Shown: positions 1 to 8,508 of the stretch, one piece after another
How positions within the stretch are numbered: the first letter of the stretch is position 1
Layout: each line of letters starts with the position of its first letter
Assembly: GCF_014655295.1 (NCBI RefSeq)
Contig: NZ_BNBI01000006.1
Coordinates: 310,001-374,000 of the forward strand
Origin: Streptomyces fumanus
GTDB taxonomy: Bacteria; Actinomycetota; Actinomycetes; Streptomycetales; Streptomycetaceae
Direction of reading: 5' to 3'
DNA length: 64,000 bases
Notes under the pieces: model-generated
What the model was told of the DNA's origin: nothing
Database searches by the model: none
Seen by the model: the letters and a program-made list of their open reading frames with translations, nothing else
Program-made: the position numbers and the translations under genes

Positions 1-811
1 GCCCGAACTCCCGGCGCCGCTGGGCCACCGTGAACGCGAACGTCGACGCCACCACGAACACCGACACGAACCCGGCCACCCCGCCGGCCGTCCCGAACAG
101 GGCGTTCAGCGCGGTCACCGCCTCCCGGTCCCGGTCGGCGCCGGTGTCCGCCGCCCGCCGCGCGTCCCCGGTCAGCACCCGGGCCCGGTCGCCCACCACC
201 CGTCGTACCGCCGCCGGGTCGGCGTCGACCACGAGCTGGACGCTCACCGGCGCCAGTCGGGCGGCCCGCGCGTCGGTGTGGAAGACGGCCCGCTCGGTGC
301 CGGGGCCGGTCGCCGTGCCCACCACGCGGACCGTGCCGCGGTCGGTGCGCAGTCGCTCGCCCACCGCCGCCCAGGTGCCGGTGGTCACCACCTCACCGTC
401 CGCGTGCGGCGCCCGGCCCCCGGTCAGCCGGTACGGGGCGAAGGCGGCCGTCGACCACGGGTGGCCGACCAGGCCGGACGGCCCGCCCGCGACCCGTACC
501 GGATAGGAGCGGTCCTCGGTCACCCGGCCCAGCGCGCGCAGCGCGGCCACCGTGTCCGCCGGGACGGGCCGCGGCACGGCCAGCGGCCGCGTCCGTACGC
601 CGATCGGGGTCGGTACGCGCAGGGTGTCCGCGCCGCGCACCACCACCGGCGCGGCGGCGAACCGCTCCGGGGCACGGCCGGGGGCGTCCGCCGCGGAGGC
701 CAGGGAGAGCCCCATCACGGTGAGCAGCCCGACCCCCAGGGCGAGAGCGGCGAAGCCGCCGACGAAGGCGGTCCAGCGGGTCCGCAGGGTGCGCAGGGCG
801 AGACTCAGCAC
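1..811 (-). CDS. ABC transporter permease, FtsX/MacB-like (partial)
   Basis: The gene reads leftward and leaves the window, so about 270 N-terminal residues are present. It starts at GTG 811 and overlaps the last 7 bases of the ATPase gene, which points to coupled translation. A basic start (VLSLALRTLRTRW) leads into one hydrophobic segment at residues ~12-34. An outside domain of roughly 200 residues follows, then a second hydrophobic segment (GFVSVFVVASTFAF) ending in QRRREFG at the window edge. This TM - large outside domain - TM plan is that of FtsX/MacB-type permeases. It is inferred to be the membrane partner of the adjacent ATPase. The substrate cannot be told. Confidence 0.85.
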   Translation of the reverse strand, partial: MLSLALRTLRTRWTAFVGGFAALALGVGLLTVMGLSLASAADAPGRAPERFAAAPVVVRGADTLRVPTPIGVRTRPLAVPRPVPADTVAALRALGRVTEDRSYPVRVAGGPSGLVGHPWSTAAFAPYRLTGGRAPHADGEVVTTGTWAAVGERLRTDRGTVRVVGTATGPGTERAVFHTDARAARLAPVSVQLVVDADPAAVRRVVGDRARVLTGDARRAADTGADRDREAVTALNALFGTAGGVAGFVSVFVVASTFAFTVAQRRREFG

Positions 812-1605
812 GACAGCACCCCCGCCGGGCCGGCCGGACGTGTCTTGCCCATCGCGCCCAGCGCCGCCGCCCCGCCCGGCGCCTCCAGTTCCGTCATCCG
901 CGCAGCGATGTCGCTCGCCGTCGCCCCCGTCAGTTCGCCGTGCACCCGGCCGTCGACCAGGAACACCACCCGGTCGGCGTACGCGGCGGCCACCGGGTCG
1001 TGGGTGACCATGATCAGCGTGCGGCCGTCGCGGTCGACGGTCTCCCGCAGCAGCGTCAGCACCCGGTGGCCGGTCGCCGAGTCCAGCGCGCCGGTCGGCT
1101 CGTCGCCGAAGAGGACCTCCGGGCGGGTGATCAGCGCCCGGGCCAGCGCCACCCGCTGCTGCTGCCCGCCGGACAGTTCCGCGGGCCGGTGCCGGGCCCG
1201 GTCCGCGAGGCCGATCCGGCGCAGCGCCTCCCGTACCTCGGCGGCGCGGGGGCGGCGGCCGGCCAGGCGGAGCGGCAGGGCGACGTTCTGCTCGGCGGTC
1301 AGCGACGGCAGCAGGTTGAACGACTGGAAGACGAACCCGATCCGCTCCCGGCGCAGCAGCGTCAGCCGCCGCTCGCTCAGCCCGGTCAGCTCCGTCCCGC
1401 CCAGCCGCACCGACCCCGAGGTCGGCCGGTCCAGGCCCGCCGCGCACTGCAGCAGCGTCGACTTGCCCGACCCGGACGGGCCCATCACGGCGGTGAAGGT
1501 ACCGGCGGGGAAGGCGAGCGAGACGCCGTCCAGCGCCGTCACCCCGCCGTCCCCGGCCCCGTACCGTCTGCGCACGGACCGCAGTTCGATCGCGTCGGTT
1601 CCCAT
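805..1605 (-). CDS. ABC transporter ATP-binding protein (LolD/MacB-type)
   Basis: 266 residues from ATG 1605 (MGTDAIELRSVRRRYG). Longer upstream readings lack support. Walker A (GPSGSGKST), signature (LSGGQQQR) and Walker B with the switch region (VLFGDEPTGALD) are all intact, as in the small ATPases that drive FtsX-type permeases. The stop overlaps the permease start by 7 bases, so the two form one operon. The gene is divergent from a sensor kinase/response regulator pair 160 bases away. That layout is common where the two-component system controls an exporter for cell-envelope or antimicrobial-peptide stress, and such control is inferred here. Confidence 0.92.
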   Translation of the reverse strand: MGTDAIELRSVRRRYGAGDGGVTALDGVSLAFPAGTFTAVMGPSGSGKSTLLQCAAGLDRPTSGSVRLGGTELTGLSERRLTLLRRERIGFVFQSFNLLPSLTAEQNVALPLRLAGRRPRAAEVREALRRIGLADRARHRPAELSGGQQQRVALARALITRPEVLFGDEPTGALDSATGHRVLTLLRETVDRDGRTLIMVTHDPVAAAYADRVVFLVDGRVHGELTGATASDIAARMTELEAPGGAAALGAMGKTRPAGPAGVLSC

Positions 1606-1765
1606 GTCCCGCCCCTCGGCTCGCTGTTGAGGGCTCCAGCCAACCCCGGGAGGGGCCCGCCGATCATTGCGGCAGGGGCGAGAAACGGGGGTAGGGCCAG
1701 GCATACCCCGAAGCGGGGGCCAGACCGGTGGTGGGGCCCGCCGGACCGCCCGTACGGTGATCGGC

Positions 1766-3031
1766 ATGACGGTGTGGGGGGCGCTCGGCGAGCGGGGATA
1801 TCTGAGGTCGGCGTGGCCCTGGCGGGCGGCGGCCTATCTGCTGAGCGGGGCGCTGTTCGGGGCGCTCGTCCTGGTGGCGGTCCTGGGCGGGCTGGTCGTC
1901 GGGGGCGCGCTCGCCGTGCTGGTGATCGGGCTGCCGCTGCTCGGGCTGACCGCGCTGGCCGGGATACCCGTGGCCGCCGTGGAGCGCCACCGGCTGCGGC
2001 TGGCCGGCCTCGGCCCCGTCCCCGCGCGGCACCGCACCCCCGGTGCCCCCGGCCTCCCGGCGTGGCTGGCGACGCGGCTGCGGGAGCCGGCCACCTGGCG
2101 GGAACTGGCGTACGCCGTGCTGCTCGGCACGCTGCTGTGGCCGCTGGACGCGCTGGCGGTGGCCTGCGCCGCCGGGGGGCCGCTGGCGCTGCTCGCGGTG
2201 CCGGCGCTGTTCGCCGCCGACGGCGAGGCCAAGGCCGTCAAGCTGTGGACCGTGCACTCCTGGCCCGCCGCCTGCGCGGTCGCCGCCCTCGGGGTGGTGC
2301 TGCTCGCCGCGGGGGCGTACGCGCTGGGCGGGTACGCCGGCGCGCGGGCCGAACTCGCGCGGGTCCTGCTCGGCGCCGGGGACGACGGCGACCGGGTCAC
2401 CGAACTCGTCCGCTCCCGGGTCCGCCTGGTCGACGCCTTCGAGGCGGAGCGGCGGCGCATCGAACGCGATCTGCACGACGGGGCCCAGCAGCGGCTCGTC
2501 GCGCTCAGCATGACCCTGGGCCTGGCCCGGCTCGACGCCCCGCCCGGGCCGCTCGCCGACCAGTTGGCCAGGGCGCACGACGAGGCCGGCCGGGCCCTGG
2601 CGGAACTGCGCGAACTCATCCACGGCATCCACCCCCAGGTCCTCACCGACTACGGTCTGCGGGCCGCCGTCGCCGACGCCGCCGACCGCAGTCCGGTCCC
2701 CGTCGACCTCGCCCTGGACCTCCCCGGGCGGCTGCCCCGGCCGGTGGAGAGCGCCGCGTACTTCGTGGTCTGCGAGGCCCTCGCCAACATCGCCAAGCAC
2801 AGCGGGGCCCGGCGCGCCCGGGTGCGCGGCGGCCACACGGACGGACGGCTGGTGCTGGAGATCGGCGACGACGGGCACGGCGGCGCCGATCCCGCCGGGG
2901 GCAGCGGGCTGACCGGGCTCGCCGACCGGGTGTCGGTGCTCGATGGCAGACTCTCCCTGTCCAGCCCGCCGGGCGGACCGACCCTGCTGCGAGTGGAGAT
3001 CCCTTGCCGGCCGACCGACCCCTGCGGATAG
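1766..3031 (+). CDS. Sensor histidine kinase, HisKA_3 type
   Basis: 421 residues from ATG 1766 (MTVWGALGERGYLRSAW). The N-terminal ~190 residues hold four or more hydrophobic segments, two of them tightly paired at ~20-70 as in small sensor domains. The phospho-acceptor is His237 in RRIERDLHDGAQQR, the HisKA_3 signature. The ATPase N-box is seen in CEALANIAKHSGA and a G-box in GSGLTGLADRV. The 3' end overlaps the response regulator by 28 bases. It is the membrane partner that phosphorylates the next gene's product. The signal is unknown, but the divergent ABC exporter suggests envelope stress. Confidence 0.92.
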   Translation: MTVWGALGERGYLRSAWPWRAAAYLLSGALFGALVLVAVLGGLVVGGALAVLVIGLPLLGLTALAGIPVAAVERHRLRLAGLGPVPARHRTPGAPGLPAWLATRLREPATWRELAYAVLLGTLLWPLDALAVACAAGGPLALLAVPALFAADGEAKAVKLWTVHSWPAACAVAALGVVLLAAGAYALGGYAGARAELARVLLGAGDDGDRVTELVRSRVRLVDAFEAERRRIERDLHDGAQQRLVALSMTLGLARLDAPPGPLADQLARAHDEAGRALAELRELIHGIHPQVLTDYGLRAAVADAADRSPVPVDLALDLPGRLPRPVESAAYFVVCEALANIAKHSGARRARVRGGHTDGRLVLEIGDDGHGGADPAGGSGLTGLADRVSVLDGRLSLSSPPGGPTLLRVEIPCRPTDPCG

Positions 3032-3663
3032 TCCTCGCCGAGGACAGCGTGCTGCTGCGCGAGGGGCTGACCGGCCTGCTCACCCGCTTCGGCCACCAGG
3101 TGGCGGCGGCGGTCGGCGACGCCGAGGCCCTGGTCACGGCGGTCGCCGAGCACGACCCGGACGTGGTGGTGACGGACGTACGGATGCCGCCGGGGCTGCA
3201 CGACGAGGGGCTGCGGGCCGCCGTGGAGCTGCGGGCGGAGCGGCCCGGGCTGCCGGTGCTGGTGCTCAGCCAGTACGTGCAGCGCGCCTACGCCGCCGAG
3301 CTGCTCGACTCCGGCGACGGCACCGGTGTCGGCTATCTGCTCAAGGACCGGGTCGGGCAGGTCGAGGAGTTCGTCACCGCCCTCGCCGAGGTCGCGGCCG
3401 GCGGCACGGTCGTCGACCCCGAGGTGGTACGGCAACTGCTGCGCCGGCGCCGCGACCCGCTGGCCCGGCTCACCCCGCGCGAGCGGGAGGTGCTGGCGCT
3501 GGTCGCCGAGGGCAGGTCCAACGGCGCGATCGCGCGGGCGCTGGTGGTGTCCGAGGCGGCCGTCGGCAAGCACATCGGGTCCATCCTCACCAAGCTGGAC
3601 CTGCCGCCGGCCGACGACACCCACCGCCGGGTCCTGGCGGTCCTGGCGTTCCTGCGCGCCTAG
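3004..3663 (+). CDS. LuxR/NarL-family response regulator
   Basis: 219 residues. The best start is TTG 3004, with GGAG five bases upstream, inside the 3' end of the kinase gene. Receiver: acidic pair in VLAEDS, phospho-Asp at about residue 58 (VVVTDVRMP) and the conserved Lys in GYLLKDR. The C-terminal LuxR helix-turn-helix runs from LTPREREVLALVAEG to VGKHIGSILTKLDL. It pairs with the overlapping kinase. Its TAG stop is the first three bases of a long inverted repeat, so the mRNA end probably folds into that hairpin. Confidence 0.92.
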   Translation: MPADRPLRIVLAEDSVLLREGLTGLLTRFGHQVAAAVGDAEALVTAVAEHDPDVVVTDVRMPPGLHDEGLRAAVELRAERPGLPVLVLSQYVQRAYAAELLDSGDGTGVGYLLKDRVGQVEEFVTALAEVAAGGTVVDPEVVRQLLRRRRDPLARLTPREREVLALVAEGRSNGAIARALVVSEAAVGKHIGSILTKLDLPPADDTHRRVLAVLAFLRA

Positions 3664-3839
3664 GCCGTGTCCGCAAAGTCCCTCCGTCCGCCCGGAGGGC
3701 GGGCCCCGCGGCGTCTGGTGCGTGCTCTCGGCGTGCCGGACGCAGTCCCTCGTACTGGGCGTACTCGGGGCTGTGTCCGGTGCGGCGAGAGTGCGTGCCA
3801 GGCGTCGCGGGGCAGGAGGGACTTTGCGGACACGGCCTA
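3661..3839. repeat. 179-bp imperfect palindrome (MITE-like or bidirectional terminator)
   Basis: The outer 25 bases at 3661-3685 are the exact reverse complement of 3815-3839. Inside these, the arms continue to match with scattered transitions (GCCCCGCG, CTCTCG/CGAGAG, CCGGACGCAGTCCC against its partner) up to a small GTAC-centred loop near 3751-3764. The left arm carries about 17 extra bases, 3686-3702, that form their own mini-hairpin. Both convergent genes end in TAG codons that lie inside the terminal repeats. No transposase frame exists in it. It can act as a strong bidirectional terminator. The length and exact ends also fit a miniature transposable element. Confidence 0.75.
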
Positions 3840-4313
3840 GAGCTGCTTCGCGTAGCAGAGGCTGCTCTCGTGGAAGCGGTAGTAGCCGAACTTGTCGCAC
3901 GGCTCGTAGCCGCTGGACAGGTACAGCGCCACGGCCTCCGGCTGCTGGGTGCCGGTCTCCAGGACCATCCGGGTGCGGCCCGCCGCGCGGGCGTCCGCCT
4001 CCAGCGCGGCCAGGATGCGGCGGGCCAGGCCCCGGCCGCGCATCTGCTCGATGACGAACATCCGCTTCAGCTCGGCGTCGCCGTCCCGGTAGTTCTCCTC
4101 GTTGGCCTCCTGCGCCCGCCAGCCGCCGGTGGCGACCGGGACGCCGGCCTCGTCGTACGCGATCAGGTACAGGCCGTTGGGCGGTGCGAAGTGCGAGGGC
4201 TCCAGGTACGTCTCGTCGCCGCCGTCGCCGTAGCGCAGGGCGTACTCGGCCTGCACCTCGTCGTTGAGCTTCACGGCGTCGGGGTGGTCGAAGGGGACCG
4301 GGCGTATCTCCAT
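3837..4313 (-). CDS. GNAT family N-acetyltransferase
   Basis: 158 residues from ATG 4313, with GGAAGG upstream. The acetyl-CoA pyrophosphate loop is in MFVIEQMRGRGLARRIL (Q/R-x-x-G-x-G/A pattern). Strand and helix order (ALYLSSGYEPCDKFGYY near the C-terminus) matches the GNAT fold. The substrate is not deducible. It is a stand-alone gene, divergent from exonuclease III with 64 bases between the starts, and its stop lies in the large palindrome downstream. Confidence 0.85.
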   Translation of the reverse strand: MEIRPVPFDHPDAVKLNDEVQAEYALRYGDGGDETYLEPSHFAPPNGLYLIAYDEAGVPVATGGWRAQEANEENYRDGDAELKRMFVIEQMRGRGLARRILAALEADARAAGRTRMVLETGTQQPEAVALYLSSGYEPCDKFGYYRFHESSLCYAKQL

Positions 4314-4377
4314 GGTGCCTTCCGCGTCGAATCGATCCAGAACGGGACAGGGTCCAGTGTGCCGGTAAGGTTCCCTG

Positions 4378-5181
4378 GTGCTCACCGTGACCTCCGTCAA
4401 CGTAAACGGCCTGCGGGCCGCCGCGAAAAAGGGTTTTCTCCCGTGGCTCGCCGCCACCGGCGCCGACGTGCTCTGCCTGCAGGAGGTGCGTGCCGAGCCG
4501 GAGCAGCTCCCCGCGGCGGTCCGCGAGCCCGAGGGCTGGCATGTGACGCACGCCCCCGCCGCCGCCAAGGGCCGCGCCGGGGTCTCCCTCTACACCCGCC
4601 GCGAGCCCGACCGGGTGCGGATCGGCTTCGGCTCGGCGGAGTTCGACGGCAGCGGGCGGTACGTGGAGGCCGACCTGCCCGGTGTGACGGTCGCCTCCCT
4701 CTACCTGCCGTCCGGCGAGGTCGGCACCGAGCGGCAGGACGAGAAGGTCCGCTTCATGGACGAGTTCCTCGGCTACCTCAAGGAGCTGCGCGAACGCGCC
4801 GCCGCCGACGGCCGCGAGGTCCTGGTCTGCGGCGACTGGAACATCGCCCACCGCGAGGCCGACCTGCGGAACTGGCGCGCCAACCGCAAGAACTCCGGCT
4901 TCCTCCCCGAGGAGCGCGCCTGGCTGGACCGGGTCCTGGACCCGGCGGACGGCGGTTACGTGGACGTGGTGCGCGCCCTGCACCCGGACACCGAGGGCCC
5001 GTACTCGTGGTGGTCCTACCGGGGGCGGGCGTTCGACAACGACGCGGGCTGGCGGATCGACCTGCACGCCGCCACCCCGGGGCTGGCGGCGACGGCCGTC
5101 AAGGGGTACGTGGAGCGCGCCGCCACCCATGACGAGCGCTGGTCGGACCACGCGCCGGTGACGGTGGTCTACGACCGTTAG
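4378..5181 (+). CDS. xth: Exodeoxyribonuclease III (AP endonuclease family)
   Basis: 267 residues from GTG 4378. Family landmarks: N-terminal VTSVNVNGLRAA, metal-binding Glu in LCLQEVRAE, VCGDWNIAHREADLRN, and the C-terminal SDHAPV catalytic His motif. WWSYRGRAFDNDAGWRID is the substrate-facing region characteristic of ExoIII. It is a magnesium-dependent enzyme that cuts at abasic sites and removes 3' blocking groups in base excision repair. The 3' end overlaps the convergent MerR gene by 4 bases (TTA/TAG). Confidence 0.93.
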   Translation: MLTVTSVNVNGLRAAAKKGFLPWLAATGADVLCLQEVRAEPEQLPAAVREPEGWHVTHAPAAAKGRAGVSLYTRREPDRVRIGFGSAEFDGSGRYVEADLPGVTVASLYLPSGEVGTERQDEKVRFMDEFLGYLKELRERAAADGREVLVCGDWNIAHREADLRNWRANRKNSGFLPEERAWLDRVLDPADGGYVDVVRALHPDTEGPYSWWSYRGRAFDNDAGWRIDLHAATPGLAATAVKGYVERAATHDERWSDHAPVTVVYDR

Positions 5182-5831
5182 TCCTCCTCGGACCGCGTGC
5201 GCAGGCGCCGGTCCAGGGCCAGGGAGAGTTCCGCCTCGACCACCGCGCGGGCCAGCGGGCGCAGCCGGGGGAGGTCCTCCTCGCGGGCGTGGGCGAGGAC
5301 CAGGTCGGCGAAGATGCCGGCGAGGGCCTCGGCGTGCTCGCGGACCCGGCGTCCGGCGTCGAGGACGCCGGCCAGCGGGATGCCCTCGCGGACCAGGGCG
5401 GAGGAGACGTCCAGCAGCCGGCGGCTTATGTGGACGATGTTCTCGCCGTCGGTGCCCAGGTAGCCCAGCTCCAGGGCGGCGGCGAGGTTCTCCGGGGTGT
5501 CCTGGCCCTGGAAGCGGTCGGCGAGTTCCTCGGGGGTGAGCCGGACCGGGGTCTCCTCGGTGGGCTCGCCCAGGCCGAGCAGGTCGCCGACGTCCCGGCC
5601 GTGGTCGAAGGCGTCGGCGAGTTCCGCGATGCCGCTGAGGGTGTGGCCGCGCTCCAGCAGCGCCGAGATGGTGCGCAGCCGGGCCAGGTGGTGGTCGTCG
5701 TACCAGGCGATGCGGCCCTCGCGGCGGGGCGGCGGGATCAGCTTGCGCTCGCGGTAGAAGCGCAGGGTGCGCACCGTGATGCCGGCCAGCTCGGCCAGTT
5801 CCTCCATGCGGTACTCACGCTTGTCGCTCAC
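5178..5831 (-). CDS. MerR family transcriptional regulator
   Basis: 217 residues. N-terminal winged helix with the MerR pattern (EYRMEELAELAGITVRTLRFYRERKL, given here as residues ~6-31, then WYDDHHLARLRTISALLERG). A long C-terminal half without metal-binding Cys residues suggests an organic ligand. The gene is divergent from the flavin monooxygenase/SDR pair, and the 109-base gap between coding frames holds a perfect-armed palindrome. Control of that pair, and of itself, is inferred. Confidence 0.9.
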   Translation of the reverse strand: MSDKREYRMEELAELAGITVRTLRFYRERKLIPPPRREGRIAWYDDHHLARLRTISALLERGHTLSGIAELADAFDHGRDVGDLLGLGEPTEETPVRLTPEELADRFQGQDTPENLAAALELGYLGTDGENIVHISRRLLDVSSALVREGIPLAGVLDAGRRVREHAEALAGIFADLVLAHAREEDLPRLRPLARAVVEAELSLALDRRLRTRSEED

Positions 5832-5918
5832 CCCCCGACCCTACGGCGTACCGCCGGTAACTTTCTTTGGCCCGACCCCTACCCATCGGTAGCCGCCTCG
5901 CCTACTCTCCCCATTACG

Positions 5919-5932
5919 CCAGTGTTCACTGG
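5919..5932. promoter_or_regulatory. Palindrome in MerR/monooxygenase intergenic region
   Basis: CCAGTG-TT-CACTGG has perfect 6-base arms. It lies 33 bases ahead of the favoured start of the monooxygenase and 88 bases ahead of the MerR start. As the only clear dyad in this divergent region it is a candidate operator for the MerR protein. Confidence 0.45.
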
Positions 5933-5964
5933 CAGAGTCGATGGCGAGGTGTGGAGGCGTCGGG

Positions 5965-7479
5965 ATGGCCGAGCACGAGCATGTGAAGGTGGCGGTGGTC
6001 GGGTCCGGATTCGGCGGGCTGGGCGCCGCGGTGCGGCTGCGCCGCGAGGGGATCACCGACTTCGTGGTCCTGGAGCGGGCCGGCAGCGTGGGCGGCACCT
6101 GGCGGGACAACAGCTACCCCGGGTGCGCCTGCGACGTGCCCTCGCACCTGTACTCCTTCTCCTTCGCGCCGCACCCGGACTGGCCGCGCACCTTCTCCGG
6201 ACAGCCGCACATACGCGCCTACCTGGAGCGGGTCACCGACACCTTCGGGCTGCGCCCGCACCTCCGCTTCGACTCGGAGGTGAAGCGGATGACGTGGGAC
6301 GCCGAGGAGTTCCGCTGGGAGATCGAGACCGTCCGGGGCACCCTCACCGCCGACGTCGTGGTCTCCGCCACCGGGCCGCTCTCCGACCCCAAGATCCCGG
6401 ACATCCCCGGCCTGGACACCTTCCCCGGGAAGGTCTTCCACTCGGCCCGCTGGGACCACGACTACGACCTCACCGGCAAGCGCGTCGCCATGATCGGCAC
6501 CGGCGCCTCCGCCATCCAGATCGTGCCGTCGATCCAGCCGAAGGTCGGCCGGCTCACCCTCTTCCAGCGCACCCCGGCCTGGGTGATGCCCCGGGTGGAC
6601 CGGGAGATCAGCGGCGTGGAGCGGGCGCTGCACCGGGCGCTGCCGGTCACCGCCAAGCTGCGCCGGGGCGTGCTGTGGGGCATCCGGGAGCTCCAGGTGC
6701 AGGCGTTCACCAAGCACCCCGGCGAGCTGGGCTTCGTCGAGCAGTTGGCCAAGCGGAACATGGCCCGCGCGATCAAGGACCCGGCGCTGCGCGCCAAGCT
6801 GACCCCCGACTACCGCATCGGCTGCAAGCGCATCCTGCTCTCCAACTCCTACTATCCGGCGCTCGCGCGGCCCAACGTCGACGTGGTCGCCGCCGGTCTC
6901 AGCGAGGTGCGCGGCTCCACCCTGGTCGCCGCCGACGGCAGCGAGGCCGAGGTGGACGCGATCGTCTTCGGCACCGGCTTCCACGTCACCGACATGCCCA
7001 TCGCCGAACGGGTGGTGGGCGCGGACGGCCGCACCCTCGCCGAGACCTGGAAGGGCGGCATGGAGGCACTGCGCGGCGCCTCGGCGGCCGGCTTCCCCAA
7101 CTGGATGACGATCATCGGGCCCAACACCGGCCTGGGGAACTCCTCCATGATCCTGATGATCGAGTCCCAACTGAACTACATGGCCGACTACTTGCGCCAG
7201 CTCCGCGTCCTCGGCGGCAAGGTCGCCCTCGACGCCCGCCCCGCCGCCGTCGCCGCCTGGAACGAGCGGGTGCAGCGGCGCATGGAGCGCACGGTGTGGA
7301 ACACCGGCGGCTGCACGAGCTGGTACCTGGACCCCAGCGGCCGCAACACCACCGTCTGGCCAGGCACCACCGCCGAGTTCCGGCGCGCCACCCGGCAGGT
7401 GGACCTCGCCGAGTACACGGTCCTGCGCCCCTCGGCCGAGCGGTCCGCGACCGCGGCGCCCGCGCAGGTGGGCGCGTGA
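5965..7479 (+). CDS. Flavin-containing (Baeyer-Villiger-type) monooxygenase
   Basis: 504 residues from ATG 5965, which has GGAGG seven bases upstream; an in-frame ATG at 5941 lacks one. The N-terminal FAD loop is VAVVGSGFGGLGAAVRLR. GGTWRDNSYPGCACDVPSH is typical of Baeyer-Villiger monooxygenases. FPGKVFHSARWDHD is a variant of their fingerprint, with Ser where Thr is usual. A second dinucleotide loop (MIGTGASAIQIVP) would bind NADPH. It probably inserts oxygen next to a ketone or hydroxylates an organic substrate. The SDR 55 bases downstream could supply that ketone from an alcohol. Confidence 0.88.
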   Translation: MAEHEHVKVAVVGSGFGGLGAAVRLRREGITDFVVLERAGSVGGTWRDNSYPGCACDVPSHLYSFSFAPHPDWPRTFSGQPHIRAYLERVTDTFGLRPHLRFDSEVKRMTWDAEEFRWEIETVRGTLTADVVVSATGPLSDPKIPDIPGLDTFPGKVFHSARWDHDYDLTGKRVAMIGTGASAIQIVPSIQPKVGRLTLFQRTPAWVMPRVDREISGVERALHRALPVTAKLRRGVLWGIRELQVQAFTKHPGELGFVEQLAKRNMARAIKDPALRAKLTPDYRIGCKRILLSNSYYPALARPNVDVVAAGLSEVRGSTLVAADGSEAEVDAIVFGTGFHVTDMPIAERVVGADGRTLAETWKGGMEALRGASAAGFPNWMTIIGPNTGLGNSSMILMIESQLNYMADYLRQLRVLGGKVALDARPAAVAAWNERVQRRMERTVWNTGGCTSWYLDPSGRNTTVWPGTTAEFRRATRQVDLAEYTVLRPSAERSATAAPAQVGA

Positions 7480-7534
7480 CCCGGCCGGCCGCCCGCATAC
7501 CCACGTCCACCGCCGTACGAGCCGAGGAGAGCGC

Positions 7535-8419
7535 ATGAGCAGGGTGAGTCTGGAGGGCCGGGTCGCCGTCGTCACGGGGGCGGCGCGCGGCGTCGGGGAG
7601 CTGCTGGCCCGGAAACTGTCCGCGCGCGGCGTGAAGGTGGCGCTGGTCGGGCTGGAGCCGGACGCGCTGAAGCAGGTCGCCGCCAGGCTGCACAGCGACA
7701 GCGACCACTGGTACGCCGACGTCACCGACCAGGACGCGATGACCAGGGTCGCCGCCGAGGTCCGGGAGCGGTTCGGCCGGGTCGACATCGTCGTCGCCAA
7801 CGCGGGCGTCGCCACCGGCGGCCCGTTCACCGGCTCCGACCCCGAGGCGTGGCGCCGGGTCATCGAGGTCAACCTGATCGGTTCCGCGGTCACCGCCCGC
7901 GCCTTCCTCCCGGCGCTGCTGGACACCCGCGGCTACCTGCTCCAGGTCGCCTCCCTCGCCGCGCTGACGCCCGCGCCGATGATGAGCGCCTACTGCGCCT
8001 CCAAGTCGGGCGTGGAGGCGTACGCGCACAGCCTGCGCGCCGAGGTCGGGCACCGGGGCGTGCGGGTCGGCGTCGGCTATCTGTCCTGGACCGACACCGA
8101 CATGGTGCGCGGCGCCGACCAGGACGAGGTGATGCGGGAGCTGCGGGGGCGGCTGCCCTGGCCGACCAACAAGACGTACCCGCTGGGCCCGGCCGTCGAC
8201 CGGCTGGTGGAGGGCATAGAGCGGCGGTCCGCGCACGTGTACGGGCAGTGGTGGCTGCGCGGCATGCAGGGCGTGCGCGGCTATCTGCCCGCGCTGATCG
8301 GCACCGTCGGGCAGCGCGAGATGCGGCGGTTCGCGGACCGGCTCGACGGGATGCGCGGCGGGCTGGTCGGGGCGGGCGGCGCCGCCGACGAACAGCACCG
8401 CACTACGGTCCGTGACTGA
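7535..8419 (+). CDS. SDR family oxidoreductase
   Basis: 294 residues from ATG 7535 after GAGGAG. Classical short-chain dehydrogenase: cofactor loop VVTGAARGVGELLA, NAG motif in VVANAGVATGG, catalytic Ser in LLQVASLAAL and YCASK tyrosine/lysine pair. It lies directly behind the monooxygenase in the same direction, so the two are probably co-transcribed from the MerR-facing promoter. Alcohol/ketone interconversion linked to the monooxygenase step is inferred. The substrate is unknown. Confidence 0.9.
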   Translation: MSRVSLEGRVAVVTGAARGVGELLARKLSARGVKVALVGLEPDALKQVAARLHSDSDHWYADVTDQDAMTRVAAEVRERFGRVDIVVANAGVATGGPFTGSDPEAWRRVIEVNLIGSAVTARAFLPALLDTRGYLLQVASLAALTPAPMMSAYCASKSGVEAYAHSLRAEVGHRGVRVGVGYLSWTDTDMVRGADQDEVMRELRGRLPWPTNKTYPLGPAVDRLVEGIERRSAHVYGQWWLRGMQGVRGYLPALIGTVGQREMRRFADRLDGMRGGLVGAGGAADEQHRTTVRD

Positions 8420-8455
8420 TCGACATGCGACGGGTCACGGCGCGTGTGAATCTGA

Positions 8456-8487
8456 TCGGGCCCGGCCATTGTCTCGGCCGGACCCGA
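8456..8487 (+). terminator. 12-bp hairpin between SDR and small gene
   Basis: TCGGGCCCGGCC pairs with GGCCGGACCCGA over 12 positions with one mismatch and an 8-base loop. It sits 37 bases after the SDR stop and 22 before the small gene's ATG. It may terminate the upstream operon or fold in the leader of the small gene. No T-run follows, as is normal in this genus. Confidence 0.55.
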
Positions 8488-8508
8488 CTCACCCAGGAGT
8501 GAACCCAC

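Noticed and set aside
940..3663. Very long frame covering kinase and regulator
   Set aside because: Only the part from 3004 has response-regulator motifs. The rest is Arg/Ala/Gly-rich out-of-frame reading of high-GC DNA over the kinase.
5965..8419. Secondary-metabolite cluster around the monooxygenase and SDR
   Set aside because: No PKS, NRPS or terpene synthase lies nearby; the pair stands alone with its MerR regulator.
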